Source of the DNA: Bacteroidota bacterium
GTDB lineage: Bacteria; Bacteroidota; Bacteroidia; B-17B0; B-17BO
Direction of reading: 5' to 3'
Length of the DNA: 34,605 nucleotides
Assembly (NCBI GenBank): GCA_025356715.1
Contig: JANXRU010000066.1
Coordinates: forward strand, 1-34,605
The notes under the pieces were generated by a model. That model was not told the origin of the DNA, did no database searches, and was given only the letters and a program-made list of their open reading frames with translations. The position numbers and the translations under genes are program-made. Below are positions 14,898 through 23,434 of the stretch, in pieces; the first letter of the stretch is position 1; every line of letters starts with the position of its first letter.

Positions 14898-16526
14898 ATG
14901 GAATTTGACCAACCAAAACCAACTAAAAAACATAACGTTTTTTTGCCCATTATATTATCACTTACTCTTATCACTGGTCTATGGTTAGGTTACTTTTTAA
15001 GCAGTCACATACAAAACAGTTCCTCTATTTCTCAAAACAATAAAGCATCGTCCAATGATAAAATTAATAGTTTATTAGACTATATTGAATATCAATACGT
15101 AGACACCATTAACAAAAAAGATTTAGTAGAAAAAACAGTTACTTCACTTCTCCAAAGTCTGGATCCACATTCAAGCTATATTCCTGCTTCAGAATTCGAA
15201 AAAGTTAACGAGCCATTAGAAGGTAATTTTGAAGGTATAGGTGTTGAATTTAATATTATTAAAGATACGATTAGGGTTATTAATCCTATTGAAGGTGGGC
15301 CTTCTGAAAAACTTGGAATCAGAGCTGGAGATAAAATTATACAAGTAGAAGGTAACATAGTTGCTGGTGTTAACATTACAAGCAAGGAAGTTTTTGAAAA
15401 ACTAAGAGGGAAAAGTGGAAGTAAAGTAAACATTGGAATCCTAAGAAGTGGGGTCTCAAAAATATTACATTTCAATATTGTTCGAGATGCCATTCCTATT
15501 TTCAGTATTGACGCATCTTATATGCTAAATCAAACAATCGGTTACATCAAAATAAGCACATTTGCTGCTACAACATATACCGAATACTTGAAAGCATTTA
15601 ATGCTCTTAATAAACAAGGAATGAAACAATTGATTTTAGATTTACGAGGAAACCCTGGTGGGTATTTAAACGCAGCTGTTGATATTTCTGATGAGTTTTT
15701 AATAAATGGATTGCAAATTGTGTACACCCAAGGAAAAGCCAACCCTAAAAAAACATACAAGGCAACCGAGCGTGGCAGTTTCGAAAACAATGGGTTAGCT
15801 ATTTTAATTGATGAAGGATCTGCAAGCGCTAGTGAAATAGTTGCGGGAGCTATTCAGGATAATGATAGAGGTACCATTATTGGCAGGAGAAGTTTTGGGA
15901 AAGGTTTAGTTCAAGATCAATTACAATTGCCAGATGGTTCTGCTATTCGCTTAACCATTGCAAGGTATTACACCCCAACTGGTAGATGCATTCAAAAACC
16001 ATATTCGGATGACAAGTCTCAGTATTACAGCGAAGAATATGACCGCTACGAGCATGGTGAGTTACTTAATGCAGACAGTATTAAGTTAGATAAAACAAAA
16101 AAATACACAACTCCTAATGGTAAAACAGTTTATGGTGGAGGGGGCATTATGCCAGATGTATTTGTTCCTCTAGATACAGCCAAAAACAACCATTTTGTCA
16201 ATAAAGTATTTTATACAGGCGCTATTAACACATTTGCTTTTGAATACGCTGATAAAAACAGATCGAAATTAAACGCTTATTTAACTGCAAAAAATTACAT
16301 AGATCAATTTGAAATTACTTCGCCTCTTTTAGAAGATTTTTATTCGTATTGCGAAAAACAAAATATAAAACTAGGCTCCCTAAACAAAGACAAAACAAAT
16401 CAAGCTCTAAAACCTTATTTAAAAGCTTTTATAGGTAGAGGCGTGTTTGATAAAGACGCGTATTACCCTATTATAAATCAAACCGATAAAAGTATTTTAA
16501 AGGCCATTGAAGTCCTCTCAAAATAG
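14898..16526 (+). CDS. S41-family C-terminal processing peptidase
   Basis: A 542-residue serine protease of the CtpA/Prc type that cuts exported proteins near their C-termini. Residues 14-35 are a membrane anchor or uncleaved signal (VFLPIILSLTLITGLWLGY). The N-terminal helical cap is followed by a PDZ domain (about 105-190, with GIGVEFNI and IRAGDKIIQVEG). The catalytic domain holds Ser310 in DEGSASASEIVAGA and Lys335 in RRSFGKGLVQ, 25 residues apart as in known CtpA enzymes. A C-terminal region of about 170 residues is usual for the Bacteroidota group. Start ATG at 14898 with a -7 box 24 bp upstream. Divergent from the Rieske-like lipoprotein gene. Confidence 0.92.
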   Translation: MEFDQPKPTKKHNVFLPIILSLTLITGLWLGYFLSSHIQNSSSISQNNKASSNDKINSLLDYIEYQYVDTINKKDLVEKTVTSLLQSLDPHSSYIPASEFEKVNEPLEGNFEGIGVEFNIIKDTIRVINPIEGGPSEKLGIRAGDKIIQVEGNIVAGVNITSKEVFEKLRGKSGSKVNIGILRSGVSKILHFNIVRDAIPIFSIDASYMLNQTIGYIKISTFAATTYTEYLKAFNALNKQGMKQLILDLRGNPGGYLNAAVDISDEFLINGLQIVYTQGKANPKKTYKATERGSFENNGLAILIDEGSASASEIVAGAIQDNDRGTIIGRRSFGKGLVQDQLQLPDGSAIRLTIARYYTPTGRCIQKPYSDDKSQYYSEEYDRYEHGELLNADSIKLDKTKKYTTPNGKTVYGGGGIMPDVFVPLDTAKNNHFVNKVFYTGAINTFAFEYADKNRSKLNAYLTAKNYIDQFEITSPLLEDFYSYCEKQNIKLGSLNKDKTNQALKPYLKAFIGRGVFDKDAYYPIINQTDKSILKAIEVLSK

Positions 16527-16587
16527 GTTCTAAATACAGCCATATTTGCTTTTTTTAATTATATTTACATACTATAATTACTATACT

Positions 16588-17466
16588 ATGGCCACAAAAT
16601 CATTTTATTTAGCATTAACCGTAACATCAATTCTGGTTATTTCTTGTTCGGACTCTGAAACAAAAGTAAATACTCGGCAAGAAGAAGTTATTGATTCTTT
16701 ACCTGTTATTGCTTCAAAGGATGCCGAAGATGAAGAGGTTTCTTATAATTTACCCTCAGCGCTTCAAATAGCGTATGTTTTTAAAAAATCTGGATCAGCG
16801 TTCGTTCCATCTCTTGTAAATGCTAACACGGACGTTAATAAATATAATACGAGTGGTTTTAAAAGGGCGACAAATTTTGGAGTTTACAGTGCGGACTTAT
16901 CATATTGTTTATTTAATAAAAAATATCAAGAATCAAAAACGTATTTAAAAGCTTGTAAGGACATGGGTGCTGATTTAGGCTTAAATCAGGCCTTTGAAGG
17001 AAATAATCTTTCTACAAGATTTGACAAAAATATTGCAAATGAAGATTCCATTATCAAATTAGTTTCAAGTGTGCAATTAAAAACGGATGTTTTGTTTGAA
17101 CAAAATAAACAAAAACATATTATTGCCATTGCCTTTACTGGTGCCTGGATAGAAAGCGCTTACATAGCCTCTGAAGTGTGTGCCAAAGATAAAAACAAAA
17201 AAGCATTGGCTAGTTTGATGGAGCAGTTAATGCTGTCTGAAACCATTATCAAGGCTTTAAAAGCATCTAAACCTGCTGAGCCAGAAATTCCCATGTTGTT
17301 AGAAGCGGTAGAAAAAATTAATGCTGCATACACAGCTATACCCGCCATAAAAAAAGCAAAGGAAACTGATGAGGAAGTTGATTTCGATAGCGTTTCGGTA
17401 AGTGAAGCTGAATTAAAAGCGATATCTAATACTATTATTTCGTTAAGAAAAACAATCATTGATTAA
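16588..17466 (+). CDS. Unknown lipoprotein
   Basis: A 292-residue lipoprotein with no domain I recognise. I use the ATG at 16588 because it places a normal signal peptide at the N-terminus (SFYLALTVTSILVISC, lipobox VISC, Cys20); a frame reaching 16546 would prefix it with unrelated residues. The mature part begins with an acidic linker, then appears mostly alpha-helical (KKYQESKTYLKACKDMG, ALASLMEQLMLSETIIKALK, AELKAISNTIISLRKTI). It contains three cysteines beyond the lipid anchor. The next gene follows after 18 bp, and both are exported, so they may act together. Confidence 0.75.
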   Translation: MATKSFYLALTVTSILVISCSDSETKVNTRQEEVIDSLPVIASKDAEDEEVSYNLPSALQIAYVFKKSGSAFVPSLVNANTDVNKYNTSGFKRATNFGVYSADLSYCLFNKKYQESKTYLKACKDMGADLGLNQAFEGNNLSTRFDKNIANEDSIIKLVSSVQLKTDVLFEQNKQKHIIAIAFTGAWIESAYIASEVCAKDKNKKALASLMEQLMLSETIIKALKASKPAEPEIPMLLEAVEKINAAYTAIPAIKKAKETDEEVDFDSVSVSEAELKAISNTIISLRKTIID

Positions 17467-17484
17467 TATTAAAACACATTGAAT

Positions 17485-17946
17485 ATGAATACATTTTTAA
17501 AACCATTTTTAAGCCTTCTTATCATTGTTGGCCTTATGTCTTTTCAAGGCGGTGATACTTTATTATGTAACGCTAAAGTTTTAAAAGAAAAAGCCGAAGA
17601 TTTGCTGAACCCTTTTAAATATGATAGTTCTGAATTAACACGTGTTATTTATAAGAAAAAAGAATCGGTGAAAGAGGTGGAAGTGCCTTTATTTATTGGA
17701 GAGAAATATAAAATTGTTTTTGTAACAGAAGCTCTACCCAAAGCTGTTGAAATTCAGATTTATAATAAAGATAAAGAATCAAAAAACAGAAAATTATTAT
17801 TTTCATATAAAGACGCTGGCGCAGATAAAAAAGATATACAGTTTGAAGTATCAAAATCACGTCATGTATTTGTTGACTATGTGATTCCACCTGTAGAAGA
17901 AGGTTCATATAGCGGATGTGTTGTGTTTGCTGTTGGTTACAAATAA
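17485..17946 (+). CDS. Unknown small secreted protein
   Basis: A 153-residue exported protein of unknown role. The signal peptide is about residues 1-21 (FLKPFLSLLIIVGLMSFQ). The mature part has a basic middle (IYKKKESVKEVEVPLF), then beta-strand-like stretches (KYKIVFVTEALPKAVEIQIY) and ends VVFAVGYK. Two cysteines, Cys28 near the mature N-terminus and Cys145 near the C-terminus, could form a disulphide. The start is the ATG at 17485, two codons after an in-frame TTG. It follows the unknown lipoprotein gene by 18 bp and is closed by a terminator. Confidence 0.75.
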   Translation: MNTFLKPFLSLLIIVGLMSFQGGDTLLCNAKVLKEKAEDLLNPFKYDSSELTRVIYKKKESVKEVEVPLFIGEKYKIVFVTEALPKAVEIQIYNKDKESKNRKLLFSYKDAGADKKDIQFEVSKSRHVFVDYVIPPVEEGSYSGCVVFAVGYK

Positions 17947-17973
17947 TGATTGTTAAATGATACATATTACAAA

Positions 17974-18006
17974 AAAAATCCTGCTAACCGTGGCGGGATT
18001 TTTTTG
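17974..18006 (+). terminator. Intrinsic terminator
   Basis: AAATCCTGC pairs with GCGGGATTT (one T-G wobble) around an 8-base loop (17985-17992), followed by a T-run to 18006. It ends the two-gene unit before it. Confidence 0.82.
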
Positions 18007-18061
18007 TAAATAGTTGCTGATTATATAAATAAACATATTTTAGTTCACACTAAGAATACTT

Positions 18062-21000
18062 ATGATTCGATTAATTCTACTTTTAGCTTTTTTCCAAATT
18101 TGTCAAATATCCTTAGCGCAAATTTCGGATAACTTTACAGACGGAGACTATTCGAGTTTCCCAACTTGGACACCCTCTGCATCAACTGACTTCACAGTCG
18201 TTTCAGGACAATTAAAATCTGTAAATACAACTACCAATTCAAATTTTTACATCAGTACAACCAATACCTTAACTACAAATTGCCAATGGGAATTTTATAT
18301 TAATTTACAATTCAACACATCAAGTGCTAATTATGCAGATGTATATTTAACAAGTGACGTTACCAATTTACAAGCTACAACAATTAACGGTTATTTCGTT
18401 CGAATTGGTGGTACATTGGATGAAATCTGTTTATATAAACGCTCTGGAATATCGGGGACTTCTGTAAAAATTATTGACGGTATTGATGGTATAACCAATG
18501 TTAGTAACACTATTTTAAAATTAAAAATTACTCGTGATGTATCTAACCTATGGACTCTTAATAGAGATGTCACTGGTACGGGACTAAATTATATTACAGA
18601 AGGCTCAACAACGGACGCAACTTTTTTAACAACTTCATCCTTTGGTTTTTTTATTCAACAATCCACATTATCATTTATACAAAAACATATCATTGACGAT
18701 ATTATTGTTGGTCCCATTATTTTAGACACAAGCCCTCCCGTTTTATTAACCTCTGCTGCAATTTCATCAACTGCGGTAGATGTTTTATTTAACGAAACAA
18801 TTGACTTGATTACTTCACAAACCACTACAAATTATTCCTTAACGCCCATTATCGGCTCACCAATAAGTGCAACTCGCGATATATCGAATTTAAAATTGGT
18901 TCATTTAGTATTTGGCTCGTCACTCACGTCAGGAACAACATACACCTTATCAGTTAATAATATTCAGGACTTAAGTGCTAACACCATGACAACCTCATCA
19001 GTTAATTTTAACTACCTCGTCTTTGGAAATCCTATTTATAAAGACATCTTAATAAATGAAATTTATGTAGATCCTTCACCAATTGTTAATTTAACTACAT
19101 GTGAATACATTGAACTTTATAATAAATCAAGCAATCCTTTTAATTTAAGTGGGCTAAAATTAACTGATGGTAGTTCCATATCTACTTTAACTTCATATAC
19201 GTTGTTTCCGAATGCTTATGTTATTATTTGCCCAATTGCAGATACTGCTGAATTTTCAGGTATTGGTTGTATAAATAAACTAGGCGTGAGTTCATTCCCA
19301 TCTTTAAACAATACAGGTGATAATATATATTTAAAAACAGCACTAAATGTTGCTATAGATAGTGTAAATTATAGTGACACTTGGTATCAAGATGCGATTA
19401 AAAAAGATGGGGGCTATAGTTTAGAACTCATCAATCCTTTTCAAAATATAAATTGCTCACAATCTAATAACTGGAAAGCTAGTATGGATGCAGATGGCGG
19501 AAGTCCTGGATTTATTAATTCTATTTATACTATAATACCAGACATGATTGGCCCTAAAATTTCAACCATTTCTGTATTAGATTCAATACACATTACAATT
19601 TGTTTTGATGATATTATTTCTATAACGCAATTACAAACAAATTCAAATTACACGATTACTAATTCTATTGGTTCTCCATCATTAACAGTATCTGGTAATG
19701 GAAACACCTGCGTAACATTATCCTTAACTACTAAATTAATTAATGCTACTAATTATACCGTTACTATTTCTGGACTCACAGATTGTAATGGAAACGCACT
19801 TATCCCAAACACTGGAACATTCTCTTATTACAAAGCTAAGTATCAAGATGTGGTTATTAATGAGTTAATGCCCGATCCAGACCCTGCAATTAACCTGCCA
19901 ACAGAGGAATATGTAGAGTTAAAAAACAGAACGGCCTTTACCATCAACTTAAAAAATTGGAGTATTGCCTCCTCTACCACCTCCAAAAAATTACCAGACA
20001 TAACCATTAAACCCGATAGTTTTATTGTATTAACGGGCACAGGCAATGCCAATGCATTTTTAACTTTTGGCATTACAGCTTATGAAGTAACAAGCTTTCC
20101 TACACTATCAAATTACGGAACAAACTTAACGTTACGAGATAGTAACCATGTATTAATCAATACCATTACTTATGCTACAAGTTGGTATAACGATGATAAC
20201 AAAAAAGATGGTGGTTGGAGTTTAGAACAAATAGATCCTAATAATCCTTGTGGTGGGCAAACTAACTGGCATGCTAGCAACAATGCAAATGGAGGAACGC
20301 CTGGAAAAAGAAATTCAGTTAACGGCATAAACCCTGATAATACAGCTCCAAAAATAGACAGAGTAGATGTATTAAATAAAGACACCATTGTTTTAATTTT
20401 CACAGAATCCTTAGATAGTGTAAGTGCCATGAATACCTCCTCTTATAGCTTTGATAATGGGTTAACTCAACCAACATACATTTATCCTATTTCAATAGAT
20501 TTCAAAAAAATAAAATTAAAAGTTTCTACATCGTTAATAGCCGGAATTTTTTATAGTGTTACTTTACTTGGAAGTATTAAAGATTGTGTAGGAAATTTAG
20601 TAAACACGCTCGTTTCAGCTCCATTTGCACTTCCTCAGGTGCCAGTGGCCAATGATATAATTATTAATGAGGTTTTATTTGACCCCAATACTGGTGGTGT
20701 TGATTTTATTGAACTTTATAATAAAAGTTCTAAAACCATTGATTTAAAAAATTTACGAATAGGATCAATGGATACCATTTCGAAAAGTCTTATTAATACA
20801 GAACACATGACCGACGAAGGGTATTTACTGTTTCCAGAAACGTATTTAGTCATAAGTGAAAATGGTGCTATGGTGAAACAGCAATATCAAACCACCAATC
20901 CACGTGGGTTTTTAGACATTGCCAATTTACCAACCATGAGTAGCGCTTCGGGAGTAGTAACCTTAAGCGATACAGGCATTGTTGTGATTGATAATTTCAG

Positions 21001-21490
21001 CTATAAAAACAGTATGCACTTTCCGTTATTAGTTAGTACTAAAGGTGTATCACTTGAACGAATTGATTTTAATAGAGCAACTAATGATAGAACGAATTGG
21101 AACAGTGCTTCAGAAAATGTAGGTTTTGCTACACCAGCATATCGTAACTCTCAATATTTAAAAGCAGATGGTGGTAGTGGCGTAACAATCACTAATCCTT
21201 TATTTTCACCTGATAATGATGGCTATAACGATGTACTAAATATTACTTACAAATTAGATGAGCCAGGAAAGGCTGCTAACGTTTACATATATGATAGTAA
21301 GGGACGGCAAGTGCGTTACTTAATTAAAAACGAACAACTCTCGCAAGACGGGATGCTGAGCTGGAATGGCATTAACGATGAAAATGAAAAAGCGCCTATC
21401 GGTATTTATGTAGTGTATGTAGAATTATTTAATTTATCAGGTAAAATTAATACCTATAAATTGAGTTGCACTTTAGCAGGAAAATTGTAA
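18062..21490 (+). CDS. Modular lamin-tail/Ig-like surface protein
   Basis: An 1142-residue exported protein built of repeated modules. Signal peptide residues 1-19. Residues 20-215 are a beta-rich N-terminal domain (DNFTDGDYSSFPTW). Then three pairs: SbsA-type Ig-like domains at about 222-318, 495-590 and 762-857, each followed by a lamin-tail domain at about 327-470, 595-735 and 864-1015 with the signature INE..(P)DP and (E)YIELYN or its variants. The C-terminus (1048-1142, LFSPDNDGYNDVLNITYKL) is a FlgD-like/gliding-type Ig domain often found at the end of Bacteroidota surface proteins. Probably displayed on or released from the outer membrane; ligand unknown. comF starts 1 bp after its stop. 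Confidence 0.88.
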   Translation: MIRLILLLAFFQICQISLAQISDNFTDGDYSSFPTWTPSASTDFTVVSGQLKSVNTTTNSNFYISTTNTLTTNCQWEFYINLQFNTSSANYADVYLTSDVTNLQATTINGYFVRIGGTLDEICLYKRSGISGTSVKIIDGIDGITNVSNTILKLKITRDVSNLWTLNRDVTGTGLNYITEGSTTDATFLTTSSFGFFIQQSTLSFIQKHIIDDIIVGPIILDTSPPVLLTSAAISSTAVDVLFNETIDLITSQTTTNYSLTPIIGSPISATRDISNLKLVHLVFGSSLTSGTTYTLSVNNIQDLSANTMTTSSVNFNYLVFGNPIYKDILINEIYVDPSPIVNLTTCEYIELYNKSSNPFNLSGLKLTDGSSISTLTSYTLFPNAYVIICPIADTAEFSGIGCINKLGVSSFPSLNNTGDNIYLKTALNVAIDSVNYSDTWYQDAIKKDGGYSLELINPFQNINCSQSNNWKASMDADGGSPGFINSIYTIIPDMIGPKISTISVLDSIHITICFDDIISITQLQTNSNYTITNSIGSPSLTVSGNGNTCVTLSLTTKLINATNYTVTISGLTDCNGNALIPNTGTFSYYKAKYQDVVINELMPDPDPAINLPTEEYVELKNRTAFTINLKNWSIASSTTSKKLPDITIKPDSFIVLTGTGNANAFLTFGITAYEVTSFPTLSNYGTNLTLRDSNHVLINTITYATSWYNDDNKKDGGWSLEQIDPNNPCGGQTNWHASNNANGGTPGKRNSVNGINPDNTAPKIDRVDVLNKDTIVLIFTESLDSVSAMNTSSYSFDNGLTQPTYIYPISIDFKKIKLKVSTSLIAGIFYSVTLLGSIKDCVGNLVNTLVSAPFALPQVPVANDIIINEVLFDPNTGGVDFIELYNKSSKTIDLKNLRIGSMDTISKSLINTEHMTDEGYLLFPETYLVISENGAMVKQQYQTTNPRGFLDIANLPTMSSASGVVTLSDTGIVVIDNFSYKNSMHFPLLVSTKGVSLERIDFNRATNDRTNWNSASENVGFATPAYRNSQYLKADGGSGVTITNPLFSPDNDGYNDVLNITYKLDEPGKAANVYIYDSKGRQVRYLIKNEQLSQDGMLSWNGINDENEKAPIGIYVVYVELFNLSGKINTYKLSCTLAGKL

Positions 21491-21491
21491 C

Positions 21492-22175
21492 ATGCTACTT
21501 GATTTTATAGCGCTCATATATCCTCGCAATTGTATTGCTTGTGGAAACTCGCTATACAAGCATGAAGAACAGGTTTGTAATTACTGCTTAACGAATTTAC
21601 CTAAAACAAATTTTCATAAAAGTATTAAAAACCCAGTTGATGCCTTATTTTATGGAAGAACACCTTTACAGCTCGCTACAAGTTTTTATATGTTTACTAA
21701 AAAGGGGGGGGTGCAAAAAATACTGCATGCTATTAAATACAAACACAATAAAGAGTTAGCCGAATTAGTCGGGAATTGGTATGCCGCCGATTTAAAAACA
21801 GATCCTATTATTAGTAAAGCCGATTACATTATCCCAGTTCCATTACATTCCAAAAAATTTAAAATTCGTGGCTTTAATCAAAGTGAAGAGTTTGCTAAAG
21901 GATTAGCTACTAGATTGGAAATACCTTTAAATACAACCGTTTTAATGCGTTCTGATTTTACGGATACGCAAACTAAAAAAAACAAATACGAACGTTGGGA
22001 AAATGTGGAAGATAAATTTAAATTGTCTAATTTAGATGAATTCAAAAACAAACATGTTGTATTAGTGGATGATGTTATTACAACAGGGGCAACCATTGAG
22101 GCTTGTTGTGCCGTTTTACAAAAAACAGAAGGTATAAAAATTTCGGTACTGAGTATCGCTTATGCGAGCAATTAA
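21492..22175 (+). CDS. comF: ComF-family phosphoribosyltransferase-like protein
   Basis: A 227-residue ComF protein, a family required for uptake of single-stranded DNA in natural transformation in several bacteria. The N-terminal zinc finger has Cys14-x2-Cys17 and Cys29-x2-Cys32. The phosphoribosyltransferase domain contains the PRPP-binding loop VVLVDDVITTGATIEA near residues 190-205 and IIPVPLHSKKFKIRGFNQ, the RGFNQ element of the family. The gene starts 1 bp after the lamin-tail protein gene, so it is probably co-transcribed with it. A run of eight G (21704-21711) lies in the coding sequence, which is striking in such AT-rich DNA. Confidence 0.92.
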   Translation: MLLDFIALIYPRNCIACGNSLYKHEEQVCNYCLTNLPKTNFHKSIKNPVDALFYGRTPLQLATSFYMFTKKGGVQKILHAIKYKHNKELAELVGNWYAADLKTDPIISKADYIIPVPLHSKKFKIRGFNQSEEFAKGLATRLEIPLNTTVLMRSDFTDTQTKKNKYERWENVEDKFKLSNLDEFKNKHVVLVDDVITTGATIEACCAVLQKTEGIKISVLSIAYASN

Positions 22176-22363
22176 GTTCACTCAAAATAGTGAAAACAAA
22201 AAACTCCCTTGTTATTTTCATTACTCAATTAATGGACTGAAGAAACAGATAGCGCGGAGTACATTTTGGTTTTGCGAAGCCATATTCGTATACAAAGCAA
22301 AGGCTGGCGTAAGATCATTTGTTGTATAGGCTCCATCTTATGACTTGATATTCGGCTGTTCTT
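22176..22363. repeat. Non-coding repeat remnant after comF
   Basis: Begins directly after the comF stop with GTTCACTCAAA (22176-22186), identical to the inverted repeat end of the MITE-like element downstream. On the minus strand an open stretch ending at 22225 translates with protein-like character (ending RYLFLQSIN before a TGA) but has no start codon and no length. I read this as a fragment of a dispersed Bacteroidota repeat or a decayed gene, not a functional gene. Confidence 0.4.
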
Positions 22364-22369
22364 TAAATA

Positions 22370-22714
22370 GAGTTTACTCAAAAAGTTCTTTTTTATTATT
22401 TTCTTTTTTCCTTGACGAAAAAAGAAACAGGGGAAATGTGCTAACGCACATTTGAGCCAGCATGTGTGTTGGCGTCAAGGACGAACGCCATATTTCTATT
22501 TTATGCCCACAAAATGCCTTCGCTCTAATTGCTATAAAATAAAAATTTCGCTCCGTTCGTCCACGCCTACCGCACAATTACTAACGTATGAGAAATTTGC
22601 TAAGTTTTACTACAAAGATTATTGCTGGTTTTTAATAATAACCTTGCACTTAAAATAAATAAATCAGTTTAAAAGTATTGATTTATTTGATGATTTAGTA
22701 ATTTGAGTGAACTC
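22370..22714. mobile_element. MITE-like element with inverted ends
   Basis: A 345-bp non-coding block with ends GAGTTTACTCAAA (22370-22382) and TTTGAGTGAACTC (22702-22714), a 13-bp terminal inverted repeat with one mismatch. It is flanked on both sides by TAAATA (22364-22369 and 22715-22720), a likely target-site duplication. Inside are a long stem CCTTGACG (22410-22417) / CGTCAAGG (22473-22480) enclosing a perfect hairpin AAATGTGC (22434-22441) / GCACATTT (22446-22453). The G+C content is visibly above the surroundings. No transposase is encoded, so mobilisation would need one in trans. Confidence 0.6.
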
Positions 22715-22748
22715 TAAATAGTTTGCCAATTGGATTTAAACATCACTT

Positions 22749-22778
22749 TTTGCAGTCGCAAATATTTGGTTATCTTTG
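22749..22778 (+). promoter_or_regulatory. Promoter for gmk
   Basis: TTTG (22749-22752), 18 bp, TATCTTTG (22771-22778): full Bacteroidota consensus. The gmk ATG begins at 22782, only 3 bp after the -7 box, so the transcript is probably leaderless. Confidence 0.75.
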
Positions 22779-22781
22779 TCC

Positions 22782-23354
22782 ATGTCTAACGGAAAACTTA
22801 TAATATTTTCGGCCCCTTCAGGCTCAGGTAAAACAACCATTGTTAGGCATCTTTTAAAAACATTTCCCAATCAATTAGAGTTCTCTATTTCTGCTACTAG
22901 CCGTCCAAGACGTGGTGTTGAGGAAAACGGAAAAGACTACCACTATTTAACTGTGGAAGAGTTTAAACAAAAAATTGAAGAGAAAGAATTTTTAGAATGG
23001 GAAGAAGTTTATGCTGGAACTCATTACGGCACCTTGAAAAGTGAGGTGGATCGTATTTGGGCAAAAGGAAAACACGTTATTTTTGATATTGATGTAGAGG
23101 GAGGGCTAAACCTAAAAAAAATATTTGGCAATCAAGCGCTTGCGGTATTTGTAATGCCTCCAAGTATTAAAATATTAGAAGAACGCTTAAATTCAAGAAG
23201 CACAGACAGCGCTGAAAGCATTGCTAGACGTGTAGCAAAAGCCGAAAAAGAATTGAAAACAGCTGATTTATTTGACACCTTTATTTTAAACGAAGTGCTT
23301 GAAGAAGCCTTTGTTAAAGCCGAAAAAGTAGTGAGTGAGTTTTTGGCGAAATAA
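22782..23354 (+). CDS. gmk: Guanylate kinase
   Basis: Phosphorylates GMP to GDP with ATP; essential cytoplasmic enzyme. The 190-residue protein starts MSNGKLIIFSAPSGSGKTT, with the P-loop at residues 11-18, and has the GMP-binding segment SRPRRGVEENGKDYHYL, then GTHYGT and the lid arginines in ESIARRVAKAEKEL. Length is standard. I start at the ATG 22782 because the family N-terminus begins there; a TTG two codons upstream lies inside the -7 box. Followed by a strong terminator. Confidence 0.97.
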   Translation: MSNGKLIIFSAPSGSGKTTIVRHLLKTFPNQLEFSISATSRPRRGVEENGKDYHYLTVEEFKQKIEEKEFLEWEEVYAGTHYGTLKSEVDRIWAKGKHVIFDIDVEGGLNLKKIFGNQALAVFVMPPSIKILEERLNSRSTDSAESIARRVAKAEKELKTADLFDTFILNEVLEEAFVKAEKVVSEFLAK

Positions 23355-23380
23355 AAAAATCTTCATAAGTATTACAAACT

Positions 23381-23417
23381 AAAAAACCCTTTTAAGCTTT
23401 CTTAAAAGGGTTTTTTT
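23381..23417. terminator. Strong bidirectional terminator
   Basis: A perfect 16-bp stem AAAAAACCCTTTTAAG (23381-23396) / CTTAAAAGGGTTTTTT (23401-23416) with loop CTTT lies between the convergent gmk and substrate-binding-protein genes, with A-run and T-run on both sides. Confidence 0.93.
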
Positions 23418-23434
23418 AATATTTTAAATGGTAT

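Noticed and set aside
22374..22577. Open frame of 67 codons on the minus strand across the MITE-like element
   Set aside because: It spans nested hairpins, has Arg-rich irregular composition unlike the neighbours, and no detectable domain; better read as an element that happens to be open.
22452..22658. Open frame of 68 codons on the plus strand in the same element
   Set aside because: Overlaps the minus-strand frame and the hairpins; no signal of selection.
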